Assembly: GCF_002551005.1 (NCBI RefSeq)
Contig: NZ_NVOY01000015.1
Location: forward strand, 6,989-69,352
Source of the DNA: Bacillus pseudomycoides
Lineage (GTDB): Bacteria; Bacillota; Bacilli; Bacillales; Bacillaceae_G
Reading direction: 5' to 3'
DNA length: 62,364 bases
Below the pieces are notes generated by a model. The model did not search any database and was not told the origin of the DNA. It worked only from the letters and a program-made list of their open reading frames with translations. Each line of letters begins with the position of its first letter. Position 1 is the stretch's first letter. Below, in pieces: positions 46,929-56,386 of this stretch. The position numbers were made by a program, and so were the translations under genes.

Positions 46929-48302
46929 ATGCGTATCAATAAAAATAAAGTGTTGATTGGTTTATGCGCATTATTGGCAGGATTTACGATCATTCATTTT
47001 ACGAATATGGACCTATCATATTGGGGGAAGGTAATTTTATCTATTGTAGTGGCGGCTTTAGTATTTTTCACCCAGTTTCAAGGAATTCTTTCGTTATATC
47101 AGGTACTGATTAGTTTGTTAGGTTTTTTTAAGAATGAAAAGACGTACCAAGTGGAAAATGATTTGCCTTCTACTCGCTTTGCAGTACTAGTTTGTGCGCA
47201 TAACGAAGAGATGGTAATTGAACAAATTGTTCAAAACTTAAAAAATGTTGATTACCCAAAAGAACAATATGATATTCATGTTATTTGTGATAATTGTACG
47301 GATAAAACAGCTCAAATCGTTCGGGAAAACGGAGTGAATGCTTGGGAAAGACAGGATTCTCAAAAACGAGGAAAGGGTTACGGCCTAGAGTGGATGTTTC
47401 AAAATTTGTTCCGTTTAGAGAAAGAAAATAAGCAAGTATATGATGCGGTTGTCATTTTGGATGCGGATAATATCGTGTCACGAAATTTTTTACAAGTATT
47501 AAATCATAAGTTAGTAGAAGAAAAGTATGAAGCGGTGCAAGCTTATTTAGATTCAAAAAATCCAAAGGATAATTGGATATCCAAGTCTTATGCGCTTTCT
47601 TATTGGTCTACAAATCGATTGTATCAATTAAGTAGAGGGAAACTAGGGTTATCAGCTCAGCTGGGAGGAACTGGTATGTGCTTTTCTATGCGCATCTTAA
47701 AGGAGATGGGCTGGGGGACACAAAGTTTAACGGAAGATTTAGAGTTTACAGCTAAATATATATTAGCAACAGGAAAATCTGTTGGCTGGGCACATGATGC
47801 GAAAATATTTGATGAAAAACCGACTGATTTTAAAATATCCTTCCGGCAACGCGTTCGCTGGATGCAAGGGCATATGGATTGTATGGTTCGCTACTCCATA
47901 CCACTTCTTAAAAAATTTATACAAACATTTAATATGAATGCACTTGACATGTTCATTTACCTGATTCAACCAACGAGAACAATGTTATCGGTAAACTCCA
48001 TTATTTTATTTTTTGTAACATATTATGAATTACTTCCAACTTCTATCATGCCATATGTATTAAGTCCGTGGATTTGGCTCATGATAGCGCTATCGTTTTA
48101 TATATTACCAATTATTGCGCTATTCCAAGAGAAAAAGGTTAATAGTGTAATCTGGACTCCCATTGTTTATATATTTGGTTTTTCATGGGTTCCAATCATT
48201 TTTTTAGGGTTTATAAGAAGAAAACAAAAGGTATGGGTTCATACCCCGCATAGCCGAGTAATGGATAAAGACAATATGGTAAAGATGGAGAAATTAATGT
48301 AA
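46929..48302 (+). CDS. Membrane glycosyltransferase family 2 (processive, hyaluronan/cellulose-synthase-like)
   Basis: The 457-residue protein has two N-terminal membrane helices, a GT-A domain with VLVCAHNEEMVIEQ, VVILDADNIVSRNF (DxD), GGTGMCFSMRILKEMGWG and SLTEDLEFTAK, and the QRVRWMQGH motif of processive GT2 enzymes. Three or four C-terminal helices would form a channel. ATG 46929 follows GAGGAGGGGG; the frame runs upstream into repeat DNA. It heads an operon with an LTA-synthase-like enzyme, so it probably builds a cell-surface polymer. Confidence 0.88.
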   Translation: MRINKNKVLIGLCALLAGFTIIHFTNMDLSYWGKVILSIVVAALVFFTQFQGILSLYQVLISLLGFFKNEKTYQVENDLPSTRFAVLVCAHNEEMVIEQIVQNLKNVDYPKEQYDIHVICDNCTDKTAQIVRENGVNAWERQDSQKRGKGYGLEWMFQNLFRLEKENKQVYDAVVILDADNIVSRNFLQVLNHKLVEEKYEAVQAYLDSKNPKDNWISKSYALSYWSTNRLYQLSRGKLGLSAQLGGTGMCFSMRILKEMGWGTQSLTEDLEFTAKYILATGKSVGWAHDAKIFDEKPTDFKISFRQRVRWMQGHMDCMVRYSIPLLKKFIQTFNMNALDMFIYLIQPTRTMLSVNSIILFFVTYYELLPTSIMPYVLSPWIWLMIALSFYILPIIALFQEKKVNSVIWTPIVYIFGFSWVPIIFLGFIRRKQKVWVHTPHSRVMDKDNMVKMEKLM

Positions 48303-48340
48303 GGCCTAAAAGGAAGAACTTAAAGATGGAGGAGTAAAAG

Positions 48341-50185
48341 GTGAGTTTCTTACTTTTTTTTATAATATTATGTAAGCTGTTTATCGGATATACGGAGTTA
48401 TATGAACAATTTAATATAAATAGTTTTATTGTAGATTCTGTATACATTATGTTTGCATTTTTTCTAGTGAGATGTTTTGCGTCGAAAAAAATAAGACCAA
48501 CTTTATATGCTGGAATCAGTATATTAGTAGGAATGATATTGATTGCTTGTGTCGTATATAAAAGATTTTATGGAGTAATACCAACGTACCATACTCTATT
48601 GCTAGTGAATCAAACGACTGAAATAACAGACAGTATATCTTCTCTATTAAATTGGAAAGATTTTTATTACATAGCAGATATGATCATCCTACCTTTTATC
48701 ATATATAGCGAATTGAAACTGAGTAAGAAAGGAAAGGATATACGGTTTTCAAAGAAGACTGTAGGAATTACTTTCCTTTGTTTTATGTTAGTGATTTCTA
48801 CATTTGTATATACAATGAACAAAAAAGATATTTTAAATGATAAAAAGAAATCTGAAAAAATGGGTGTTTTTTCATACAATTTATCATTTCCCTTTAGCAA
48901 AGTATTCCCTGTGAATAAAGCTTATTCGATGGAAAATAAGAACATAACGAACGAAATGATTAGGGAAATAAAGAAAGAAAAATCAGTAGAGAATCCTGAG
49001 TATAAAGGGGTTGCAAAGGATAAAAATGTAATTATTCTTCAGCTTGAATCACTACAAGAAAATGTAGTGGGGTTAAAAGTGAATGGGAAATCCATTACTC
49101 CAAATTTAGATCGTTTACGTGAACAGTCGCTTTCGTTTTCTACCTTTTTTCAACAAACAGGGAAAGGGAATACAGTTGATGCAGAATGGAGTGTAAATAC
49201 ATCCACTTATCCAGGAACATATGAATTAAATTCAAATCGGTTTGCTAATCGGGAAGTGCCAAGTTTACCTAGGTTATTAAAGGAATATGGCTATGTAACG
49301 AATACGTTCCATACGAATGATACAAATTTTTATAACCGAAAACAACTATATGAAGCGTTAGGATTTGATAAGTTTTATGACCAAAAATATTTTGGTAATA
49401 CAGATGTGATAGAGATAGCTTCTAGTGATCATGTGCTTTATGAAAAAACACTTCCAGTTTTGAAAAAATTAGATGAAAAAGATAAGAAGTTTTATGCGCA
49501 TATGATTGCATTAAGTAGTCATCACCCTTTTAAAATACCGAAAGACAAACAACCTTTACCGCTGCCAAAAGAGTTAGAAGGAACGCAATTTGGAGATTAT
49601 ATTCAAGCGGTGAACTACGTGGATAGAGAACTAGGATTTCTTATAGAGGGATTAAAGCGTGAAGGATTATGGGAGAAGTCATTATTTGTTGTATACGGAG
49701 ATCATCATATTATTGATACAAATTCCTTGCCCAATCATTTTAAAAAATACTTACCTGTATCACATGTGAAAAATGGACAATTTGATCCTTATCGCATCCC
49801 GTTTATGATTCATTATCCAGAGTTAAAAGAAGGAAAAGAGTTCAAAAATATAGGTAGTGAGATTGATATCATGCCAACGGTTATGAATTTATTAGGAATT
49901 CAATCGAAAGACCAGGTTATGTTCGGACAAGACTTGTTAAATCAGAAGGATAATATTATTCCACAAAGATTCTATTTTCCAGATGGGACATTCATACATG
50001 AGAAGTATTGTTATATTCCAGGTGAATCATTTGAAGGTGGACAAGCTATAAATCTAGAAGGAATGCCGGTTCCATTGCATACAGAAATAAAAGACGATTT
50101 TGAACGAACAAGAAAATTATTAAATTTGTCAGATCAATATCTTGAAAACCTTCCGATTAGAAAAGGGAAAGCGAGGGATTCATGA
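48341..50185 (+). CDS. LTA-synthase-family membrane phosphoglycerol transferase / sulfatase-fold enzyme
   Basis: The 614-residue protein has about five N-terminal helices (to about residue 160) and an extracellular sulfatase-fold domain. Metal and catalytic segments are IILQLESLQ (Glu), QQTGKGNTVDAEWS (nucleophile Thr) and VVYGDHHIID (Asp-His). LtaS enzymes transfer glycerol-phosphate from phosphatidylglycerol to polymers. It starts with GTG behind GGAGGAG and lies 38 bases after the GT2 gene. It may decorate the GT2 product rather than make bulk lipoteichoic acid. Confidence 0.88.
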   Translation: MSFLLFFIILCKLFIGYTELYEQFNINSFIVDSVYIMFAFFLVRCFASKKIRPTLYAGISILVGMILIACVVYKRFYGVIPTYHTLLLVNQTTEITDSISSLLNWKDFYYIADMIILPFIIYSELKLSKKGKDIRFSKKTVGITFLCFMLVISTFVYTMNKKDILNDKKKSEKMGVFSYNLSFPFSKVFPVNKAYSMENKNITNEMIREIKKEKSVENPEYKGVAKDKNVIILQLESLQENVVGLKVNGKSITPNLDRLREQSLSFSTFFQQTGKGNTVDAEWSVNTSTYPGTYELNSNRFANREVPSLPRLLKEYGYVTNTFHTNDTNFYNRKQLYEALGFDKFYDQKYFGNTDVIEIASSDHVLYEKTLPVLKKLDEKDKKFYAHMIALSSHHPFKIPKDKQPLPLPKELEGTQFGDYIQAVNYVDRELGFLIEGLKREGLWEKSLFVVYGDHHIIDTNSLPNHFKKYLPVSHVKNGQFDPYRIPFMIHYPELKEGKEFKNIGSEIDIMPTVMNLLGIQSKDQVMFGQDLLNQKDNIIPQRFYFPDGTFIHEKYCYIPGESFEGGQAINLEGMPVPLHTEIKDDFERTRKLLNLSDQYLENLPIRKGKARDS

Positions 50186-50325
50186 TGAGAAAAATGATAT
50201 TTGTTATGTTATGTAGTAGCTTTTTTATCTTTACCATTTATCGCGTAATAGATACGCCGAAGTTAGTAAATTTCTTATTTCCTGGATTGGAAGAGGAGAT
50301 GCAAGAGAGGGCGCATGCATCTTAA
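50182..50325 (+). CDS. 47-residue single-pass membrane peptide at the end of the surface-polymer operon
   Basis: ATG 50182 overlaps the LTA-synthase-like stop (ATGA), and AGCGAGGGA lies upstream. The peptide has one hydrophobic helix (MIFVMLCSSFFIFTIY) followed by a short acidic tail ending EERAHAS-like residues. Translational coupling and membrane character suggest a small accessory subunit. It is too short to be in most annotations. Confidence 0.7.
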   Translation: MMRKMIFVMLCSSFFIFTIYRVIDTPKLVNFLFPGLEEEMQERAHAS

Positions 50326-50365
50326 AAAGTACATATAGATAGATTTACATCGTCAGTTTATCTCC

Positions 50366-50396
50366 ATAGCCATCTCCAGTGGGTGGCTATTTTTTG
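50366..50396 (+). terminator. Terminator of the surface-polymer operon
   Basis: ATAGCCA / TGGCTAT with an 11-base loop, followed by TTTTTTG. Confidence 0.75.
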
Positions 50397-50534
50397 TTTT
50401 CAATGAATCTTACAGATGAGATCAGACCCAAAGAAGATCAGTAGTTAGAGTTTTTATATGCTCAGCTCCAAAATATACAATGTATGTGGTAAAGTTGATA
50501 AAAACGGTTTATTTTCAAGAAAGGACTGAACACA

Positions 50535-50765
50535 TTGTATTTAACGGTAAAAGAAGCAGCTGAATTTTTAAGTATGCCCGAATCGTATATCGAAAGCTTA
50601 ATTCAACAAAAACGCATACGTGCTGTTCATGACGGAGAGCAGTATTTATTGAATAAAGAGCAATTTAATACACATTTAGAACAAATGGAGAAATACAAAC
50701 GGTTAGTAGAAGAAATATTAAATGAACCAATTCCAGAAGATATGGATGTGAAAGATGAGGACTAG
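50535..50765 (+). CDS. Excisionase-family helix-turn-helix protein
   Basis: The 76-residue protein has a MerR/excisionase-type HTH at the N-terminus (LTVKEAAEFLSMPESYIESL, then QQKRIRAVHDGEQYLLNKEQF as recognition and wing), and an acidic helical tail. The start is TTG 50535 with AAGAAAGGA upstream. No integrase is nearby, so it is more likely a stand-alone small regulator than a phage excisionase. Its stop codon sits in the arm of a terminator hairpin. Confidence 0.8.
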   Translation: MYLTVKEAAEFLSMPESYIESLIQQKRIRAVHDGEQYLLNKEQFNTHLEQMEKYKRLVEEILNEPIPEDMDVKDED

Positions 50766-50786
50766 GAAGCGTTTCCTAGTCTTTAT
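50760..50786 (+). terminator. Terminator of the excisionase-like gene
   Basis: GACTAGGAA / TTCCTAGTC around GCGT, followed by TTTAT. The stop codon lies in the left arm. Confidence 0.7.
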
Positions 50787-50950
50787 CTATGCGTTCATAA
50801 CAAGGGTGAATGAGTAATGGAATGGTCTCGATGAACATAATGATTGTTTGCGTAAACAATTTGTTATTTTAAAATATAGGATTGTAGGTTATATGTATAT
50901 CGCTATAATAAAATGGTGGGAATTTTTTATAACCTATAAAGGAGTTTAAT

Positions 50951-52165
50951 GTGAATCCAAGTACGATGTTGTTTCAAGAAGAGTGGAAAAGCGCGAAGTT
51001 ATTTTTATGGATGACGAATTGCGCTCTTGTACTCTTTCATTTTTTTAGTAAATTTTACGTATTAAAATTAAATAATTTAAAAGAGATTATGTTAAGTGCT
51101 AGTCTATGCATCATTATTTTATGTATGTTATGTATTGGGATTTTTTATATGAAGAAAGGGAATCCCTATGCTGTAAAATATGTGTATTTAATAGGATACT
51201 CATTAGGAGAATTTTTTAATCTTACATTGATGTATATGATGCACAGTGCATACATAGGTATTTGGGGTGTTTTAGAATGTATGCTAACGTTCTTTGTACC
51301 TATTTTTATGAGTAAAAGATATTTTTGGATTTTAACGACTAGTTTTCTTATAAAATATAGTGTAGCCTCAATTATATTCCCAAAAACATCCGCGTTTATT
51401 TTTATGGGCCTCTTTATCATATTGGTGAGTATTTTCTATATTTTATTGGTGTATTTTCAATCTTATATAAAAGCAATCCATAAATTATATAAGGAAACGA
51501 AACAAAAACAGCAGTTAGCAGTGATGGGGAAAATGGCTGCAACTGTAGGGCATGAAATTCGTAATCCCTTAACCTCTTTAAAAGGCTTTACGCAATTACA
51601 GAAAGAAAAATATCCTCATGATTTAGCTTATCAAAATATGTTAGAAGAGATTGAACAGATGAATGAAATGATAAGCGAACTGATGATTTTAGGAAAACCG
51701 AAGTCAGAGCAATATAGTATGTATCATGTAAAGCAGTTATTACTAGATGCAATTGCAGCAGAAGAACAGCAAATTTTTCAGCAAAAAATAAAGATAAACA
51801 AATGTTTTCCTAAGGAGATATTGCATATAGAATGTAATGAGAAACAAATGCATTATGCGTTTGTTCGTAGTATGAAAAAGGTAATTGAAGAAACAAAATA
51901 TGGAAGTTGTATAAATATTGGCACTTACATGATTTCTGAAAATCATATTTTGATATACTTTGCAGATGAGAGATATGAAATAAGTAAAAAGAAGATGGAA
52001 AATAATGTAGCTATTTTGGGAGTCGAAAAAGCGAGTGATTTTGGTCTAGGCTTAATGGCTGCTTATAAAATTGTCAATGAACATCAAGGTCACGTGCACG
52101 TTAATCATGCAATAGATGGTGGTGCCAAGGTGGAAATCATTTTGCCAATTAAACAAGAAGATTGA
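50951..52165 (+). CDS. Sporulation-kinase-like sensor with degenerate ATPase domain
   Basis: The 404-residue protein has about six N-terminal membrane helices and an intact H-box (TVGHEIRNPLTSLKGF, about residue 202). Its ATP-binding region is altered. Where the downstream paralog has FLNIIKNAIESM, this has FVRSMKKVIEETKY, losing the Mg-binding Asn; the DEGCGI motif is replaced by ADERYEI. The final G-box is only partly kept (GLGLMAAYKIV). It could receive phosphate from, or heterodimerise with, the paralog but probably cannot autophosphorylate alone. It starts with GTG behind AAAGGAG. Confidence 0.82.
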   Translation: MNPSTMLFQEEWKSAKLFLWMTNCALVLFHFFSKFYVLKLNNLKEIMLSASLCIIILCMLCIGIFYMKKGNPYAVKYVYLIGYSLGEFFNLTLMYMMHSAYIGIWGVLECMLTFFVPIFMSKRYFWILTTSFLIKYSVASIIFPKTSAFIFMGLFIILVSIFYILLVYFQSYIKAIHKLYKETKQKQQLAVMGKMAATVGHEIRNPLTSLKGFTQLQKEKYPHDLAYQNMLEEIEQMNEMISELMILGKPKSEQYSMYHVKQLLLDAIAAEEQQIFQQKIKINKCFPKEILHIECNEKQMHYAFVRSMKKVIEETKYGSCINIGTYMISENHILIYFADERYEISKKKMENNVAILGVEKASDFGLGLMAAYKIVNEHQGHVHVNHAIDGGAKVEIILPIKQED

Positions 52166-52209
52166 CATTGATTTGATAAAATTGTCATTGTTGATAAAGG
52201 AGTTTTCAC

Positions 52210-53442
52210 ATGGACAAAGCTCATATATTTATACAAGAGGAAGTGAAAGCATTAAAACTTTTTTTAAGTTTATTTTATATAATCTTCTTCTTGAGTGACA
52301 TCATGTATTATTATTTTTATCCGAAAGTACAAATGGGAGATAGCAGTATCGGTTTTCCAGAAGGTAGTTTAGGATTCTGGATGTATGCTTTTATGTTGTT
52401 ATTGTTGCTAATCTCTATCTATTTTACAAAAAAGAAACATATATATTTAGTAAAATATATTATTTTTATAGGATATATTTTTAGTGATTTGATTAATAAT
52501 ATAATGATCTATTATGGCACTACAAAACCATTTGATGGTGGTAATGCAGTAGAACCGCTTTTATTATTATTTTCTCCTATTTTTGTGAATAAACGTTATT
52601 TTTGGGTAGTGTCCCTTGGACTTATTGGAAAGTATGCCTTGTTAGGAATTGTATTACATACACCAATTGTAATGGTACCTATTGTGTTATGTGTAAGTTT
52701 TGCAACGATCGCATTTATTCTGTTAACACGTTTTCAATCGTATGTACGTACAATTAAAAACATGTTTGAAGAAGCACAACAAGCTGAAAAATTAGCAGTC
52801 ATCGGAAAAATGGCGGCTACGATTGCACATGAGATACGCAATCCATTAACATCACTAAAGGGCTTTACGCAGTTGCAGCGAGAAAAACATCCTGAAGATA
52901 CAGCGTACTATAACATCATGGTGCAGGAGATTGAACGTATGAATGCGATTGTTAGTGAATTAATGGTTCTTGGAAAACCGAAACAGAGACAGTATACATT
53001 ACATAACATAAAAGATATTTTATCTTATGTAATTTCTATCGTAGAACAGCCAGCTTCTCAATATGGTATTACGATCTCAACAGCGTTTGCTAAAGAATTA
53101 CCTTCTATACAGTGTGATGAGAAACAGATGAAACAAGTATTTCTTAACATTATTAAAAACGCAATCGAATCTATGCCCGGCGGCGGTAATATTTTTGTGG
53201 AAGCGAACGTAGTGCATGAACAGATTATAGTGAGTGTGACTGACGAAGGATGCGGGATATGCCAAGAGAAAATAGATAAAATAGGTGCGGCTTTTTATAC
53301 AACAAAGGAAAATGGAACAGGTTTAGGTTTAATGGTTACATACAAAATTCTTGAAGAACATCAAGGTGAAATGGAGTTTGAAAGCACGCTTGGTGTCGGA
53401 ACAAAGGTACATATTAAGCTTCTGGTAGGAAAAGTGAATTAA
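52210..53442 (+). CDS. Membrane sensor histidine kinase (sporulation-kinase type)
   Basis: The 410-residue protein has about six transmembrane helices (to about residue 180), H-box TIAHEIRNPLTSLKGF, N-box VFLNIIKNAIESM, G1 box DEGCGI and G2 box GTGLGLMVTYKIL, all intact. It is a paralog of the gene 44 bases upstream; the H-box regions are nearly identical. Kinases of this layout commonly feed the Spo0 phosphorelay in Bacillus, and no response regulator is adjacent, which fits. The signal is unknown. Confidence 0.9.
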   Translation: MDKAHIFIQEEVKALKLFLSLFYIIFFLSDIMYYYFYPKVQMGDSSIGFPEGSLGFWMYAFMLLLLLISIYFTKKKHIYLVKYIIFIGYIFSDLINNIMIYYGTTKPFDGGNAVEPLLLLFSPIFVNKRYFWVVSLGLIGKYALLGIVLHTPIVMVPIVLCVSFATIAFILLTRFQSYVRTIKNMFEEAQQAEKLAVIGKMAATIAHEIRNPLTSLKGFTQLQREKHPEDTAYYNIMVQEIERMNAIVSELMVLGKPKQRQYTLHNIKDILSYVISIVEQPASQYGITISTAFAKELPSIQCDEKQMKQVFLNIIKNAIESMPGGGNIFVEANVVHEQIIVSVTDEGCGICQEKIDKIGAAFYTTKENGTGLGLMVTYKILEEHQGEMEFESTLGVGTKVHIKLLVGKVN

Positions 53443-53452
53443 ACATACGTGG

Positions 53453-53492
53453 AAAAACTCTTCTTTCATATTTTAGAAAGAAGAGTTTTTTT
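53453..53492 (+). terminator. Terminator of the tandem kinase genes
   Basis: AAAAACTCTTCTTTC / GAAAGAAGAGTTTTT with an 8-base loop and trailing Ts. Confidence 0.88.
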
Positions 53493-53536
53493 CGTGATTT
53501 TGAATGGAAATATTTGAAATGAAAAGCTATTTTAAT

Positions 53537-53632
53537 GTTATGCAGAATACACCATGACCGCTACGGGCTTGCTTAAACATCGCCCGTGGCAGAAAAAGGC
53601 CCTGACCGCTTCTATGTAAGGTTAGATGCTCT
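53537..53632 (+). repeat. Dispersed repeat, copy C
   Basis: Contains ATGCAGAATACACCATGACC, CGTGGCAGAAAAAGGCCCTG and a worn 3' end (AGATGCTCTACC). Directly followed by copy D. Confidence 0.75.
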
Positions 53633-53657
53633 ACCAAAAAAACGACATCTAAGTCGA

Positions 53658-53805
53658 TGTTATGCAAAATCCCCCATGCCCTGAACTCGCTTGCTCCCTG
53701 TGTTTTAAACATCGCCCGTGGCAGGAAAAGGCCCTGACCGCTTCTATGCATGGCCAGGTGCTCTCGCCCACCTAAAAAGAAAAGGGTTTTATGTCGTCTT
53801 TGTAG
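53658..53805 (+). repeat. Dispersed repeat, copy D (long form)
   Basis: The longest copy: ATGCAAAATCCCCCATGCCC, then CGTGGCAGGAAAAGGCCCTG, GCATGGCCAGGTGCTCTCGC and CCACCTAAAAAGAAAAGGG. With C it makes a tandem pair before the double P-loop ATPase gene. Confidence 0.78.
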
Positions 53806-53882
53806 GTGGGTATTCACCTATTCTTTCTTACTTGCATATCGTAGCTTATGTAGTGAAACTGCTTACAAGGGAGTGAAAGGCA

Positions 53883-54995
53883 GTGACAGGAAACATAAAA
53901 AATTATTATGCTGGCGGTAATACAGCAAGGGGATTTTACAGTTTGTATGAAGAGAACCTAACGGGATTAGACCGATTATTTATTCTAAAAGGCGGGCCTG
54001 GAACAGGGAAATCTTCACTGATGAAGGCGATTGGTCGTGAGTGGGTGAAGAAAGGCTACGATATTGAGTTGTTACATTGTTCATCTGACAATCATTCAAT
54101 TGATGGTGTGATCATTCCGGCGCTAAAAGTTGGGATTGTTGATGGAACGGCACCACATGTGATTGAACCGAAAATGCCAGGTGTTGTAGAAGAGTATGTA
54201 AATCTAGGGATAGCTTGGGATTCTGTTGAGCTTAGGAAACATAAAGGTGAGATTGTCCATTATACATCAGAAGCGACTCATGCATTTCAGTCAGCTTATA
54301 CGTGCTTTAAGACGGCGCTAGAGATTCATGATGAATGGGAGAAGTTTTATATTGACCACATTGATTTTGAAAAAGCGAATGAATTAACAAAGCAGCTCAT
54401 ACAACAATTTTTTACTGATAAAACGTGTACGAAAGAAGTAAATGTGAAGCATCGTTTTTTAGGAGCAGCAACGCCAAAAGGAGCAGTTGATTTTGTTCCG
54501 AATTTAACGGAGGATGTACCGAAGCGTTATTTTATAAAAGGGCGACCGGGTTCTGGAAAATCGACGATGTTAAAGAAATTAGCGGCGGCGGCTGAAGAGA
54601 AAGGATTCGATGTTGAAATCTATCACTGCGGCTTTGATCCGAATAGTCTTGATATGGTCATTGTTAGAGAACTTGGCTTTGCTATTTTCGATAGTACAGC
54701 GCCGCATGAATATTTTCCAAGTCGTGAGAGTGATGAAATCATCGATATGTATGAACTTATTATTGAACCGGGAACAGATGAGAAATATGCAGTAGAAATT
54801 CAAAATGTATCAAGACGCTATAGAGAGAAAATGAATGAAGCGATGTCCTATTTAGCAAAGGCAAAATCTGTGCGTGATAAACTAGAGAAAATTTATATTG
54901 CGGCGATGGATTTTGAAAAAGTGGATGCATGCAAAGATGAAATTCAAGCGGAGTTTGAGAGAATTGCAGAACTTGTTGCCGAGAAGCAAAAGTGA
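53883..54995 (+). CDS. Tandem P-loop ATPase, PRK06851-like
   Basis: The 370-residue soluble protein is built from two homologous halves. Walker A motifs are LKGGPGTGKSSLMKAI (about residue 36) and IKGRPGSGKSTMLKKL (about 220). Each half has ELLHCSSDNHSIDGV / EIYHCGFDPNSLDMV and a D.TAPH segment (VDGTAPHVIEP, FDSTAPHEYFP). I recognise this as a conserved uncharacterised Firmicutes family. Start GTG 53883 follows GGGAGTGAAAGGCA. An internal duplication is clear; the biochemical role is unknown. Confidence 0.82.
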   Translation: MTGNIKNYYAGGNTARGFYSLYEENLTGLDRLFILKGGPGTGKSSLMKAIGREWVKKGYDIELLHCSSDNHSIDGVIIPALKVGIVDGTAPHVIEPKMPGVVEEYVNLGIAWDSVELRKHKGEIVHYTSEATHAFQSAYTCFKTALEIHDEWEKFYIDHIDFEKANELTKQLIQQFFTDKTCTKEVNVKHRFLGAATPKGAVDFVPNLTEDVPKRYFIKGRPGSGKSTMLKKLAAAAEEKGFDVEIYHCGFDPNSLDMVIVRELGFAIFDSTAPHEYFPSRESDEIIDMYELIIEPGTDEKYAVEIQNVSRRYREKMNEAMSYLAKAKSVRDKLEKIYIAAMDFEKVDACKDEIQAEFERIAELVAEKQK

Positions 54996-54997
54996 AG

Positions 54998-55032
54998 AAA
55001 AGATGAGATACTTTGTTGTATCTCATCTTTTT
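54998..55032. terminator. Bidirectional terminator between converging genes
   Basis: AAAGATGAGATAC / GTATCTCATCTTT. The right arm overlaps the end of the minus-strand oxidoreductase gene. Confidence 0.85.
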
Positions 55033-56240
55033 AAAATTGGACGTGTTTGTCTGTATAAATCAAGATTTGGACTTGATCCATTTAGAATAATATCACGAAT
55101 AATTCTCGCGAACACCATGCTGTATACTAAGCCATTATCCCCATATGGATAGATAAAATAGCAGTTAGGCATTTCCTCATATATACCAATCATCGGTAGA
55201 CCATCATGCGTGCCGCCATAAAAGGCACCGAAATAAAATTCAGGTTTCACATCGATATTGGGAAACAACTTTTGAAATTCTTTTAATAAGGTATCTCGTT
55301 TATGGATTAGCTTCGCATCTCGTTCTTCGGCGATATCTGTATCTTCATCAAGTCCGCCGATAATAACGCGGTTGTCAGCAGTAGTTCGTATATAACTATA
55401 TGGACGAGCAGTTTCCCAAATCAGTGTCCGTTTGTACCAGGAAGAAAAATCAGATACAGGGGTTGTGATAATTGCATAAGAACTGCTAAGTGTTGCATTT
55501 TTGTCTTTTTTAAACTCTAATCCTTCATAGCCAGCAGCAATGATTACTTTTTTGGCAGTGATAGCATGACCGTTTTTTGTAAAAAAAGTGGCTGTATCTT
55601 TTTCTAATTTCTGCCCTGTTATTTCAGTATCTTCGTATATTTGAACTCCTTTGTCTGACGCTTGTTTGATTAGGCCGTGTGTAAATTTATATGGGTTTAT
55701 TTCACCATCGTTGTATGTATAAAGAGCAACCCGTTTTTGAAAGGGATATTTTTGACCAATCTGTTTTTCTGTTAGCCAAACTGTTTTGAAACCATGCTTT
55801 TGTAAGTAATACAGTTCTTTTTCTAGTTTCTCAATATCACTTTCACAGCTCGCATAGTACAAGCTATCACGACGAATAAAATCAGCTGTGATGGGTAAAT
55901 TTTGAGAAGCAGCTTCGATGTCGCTAATAGCTTGTTCGCATAATTTAAAATGACGAACTGCATGTTCTTCTCCAAACGTATTTACAAGCTCAAAAAACAT
56001 TTTTTCACCTAAATATTGAATGAGTCCCGTGTTCGGCAAATTGCTGCCATGTCCAATTTTTCTTTTATCAACAACAACGACACGTAAATCTGATTCACTT
56101 AAGAAATGTGAAAATTGTGCTCCAGAACTTCCTGCACCTATAATTAACACATCACATGTTATATCCTCTTGTAAAGAAGGATACGTGGGTGGACTTGGGA
56201 GAGTTGTTGTCCAAAAAAATTTACCCGTGTGTAAATCCAT
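55023..56240 (-). CDS. FAD-dependent oxidoreductase (DAO family)
   Basis: The 405-residue protein has the dinucleotide motif VLIIGAGSSGAQFSHFL near residue 32 and the DAO pattern: VVVVDKRKIGHGS, KKVIIAAGYEGLE and C-terminal GLPMIGIYEEMPNCYFIYPYG. The N-terminus FFWTTTLPSPPTYPSL resembles the second FAD oxidoreductase at 57392 (YWRDSIQLPTFPKL). It probably oxidises an amine or amino acid; the substrate is unknown. Transcribed alone. Confidence 0.85.
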   Translation of the reverse strand: MDLHTGKFFWTTTLPSPPTYPSLQEDITCDVLIIGAGSSGAQFSHFLSESDLRVVVVDKRKIGHGSNLPNTGLIQYLGEKMFFELVNTFGEEHAVRHFKLCEQAISDIEAASQNLPITADFIRRDSLYYASCESDIEKLEKELYYLQKHGFKTVWLTEKQIGQKYPFQKRVALYTYNDGEINPYKFTHGLIKQASDKGVQIYEDTEITGQKLEKDTATFFTKNGHAITAKKVIIAAGYEGLEFKKDKNATLSSSYAIITTPVSDFSSWYKRTLIWETARPYSYIRTTADNRVIIGGLDEDTDIAEERDAKLIHKRDTLLKEFQKLFPNIDVKPEFYFGAFYGGTHDGLPMIGIYEEMPNCYFIYPYGDNGLVYSMVFARIIRDIILNGSSPNLDLYRQTRPILKR

Positions 56241-56386
56241 TCCTATACACCTGCCTAAAAGAAAATCATACTTTCTTCTAAAGTTGCCGATTTAATGGGG
56301 TTGTATACGTTTTTAAATGAAAAGAAGGAATCTTATTATATTTGTCGAATTTCCGGGGAAATGATCAGAAAATGAGAGTGATACAT

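Noticed and set aside
53527-53817. 96-codon minus-strand ORF
   Set aside because: It is formed by tandem copies C and D of the dispersed repeat; the repeated peptide segment and no ribosome binding site argue against a gene.
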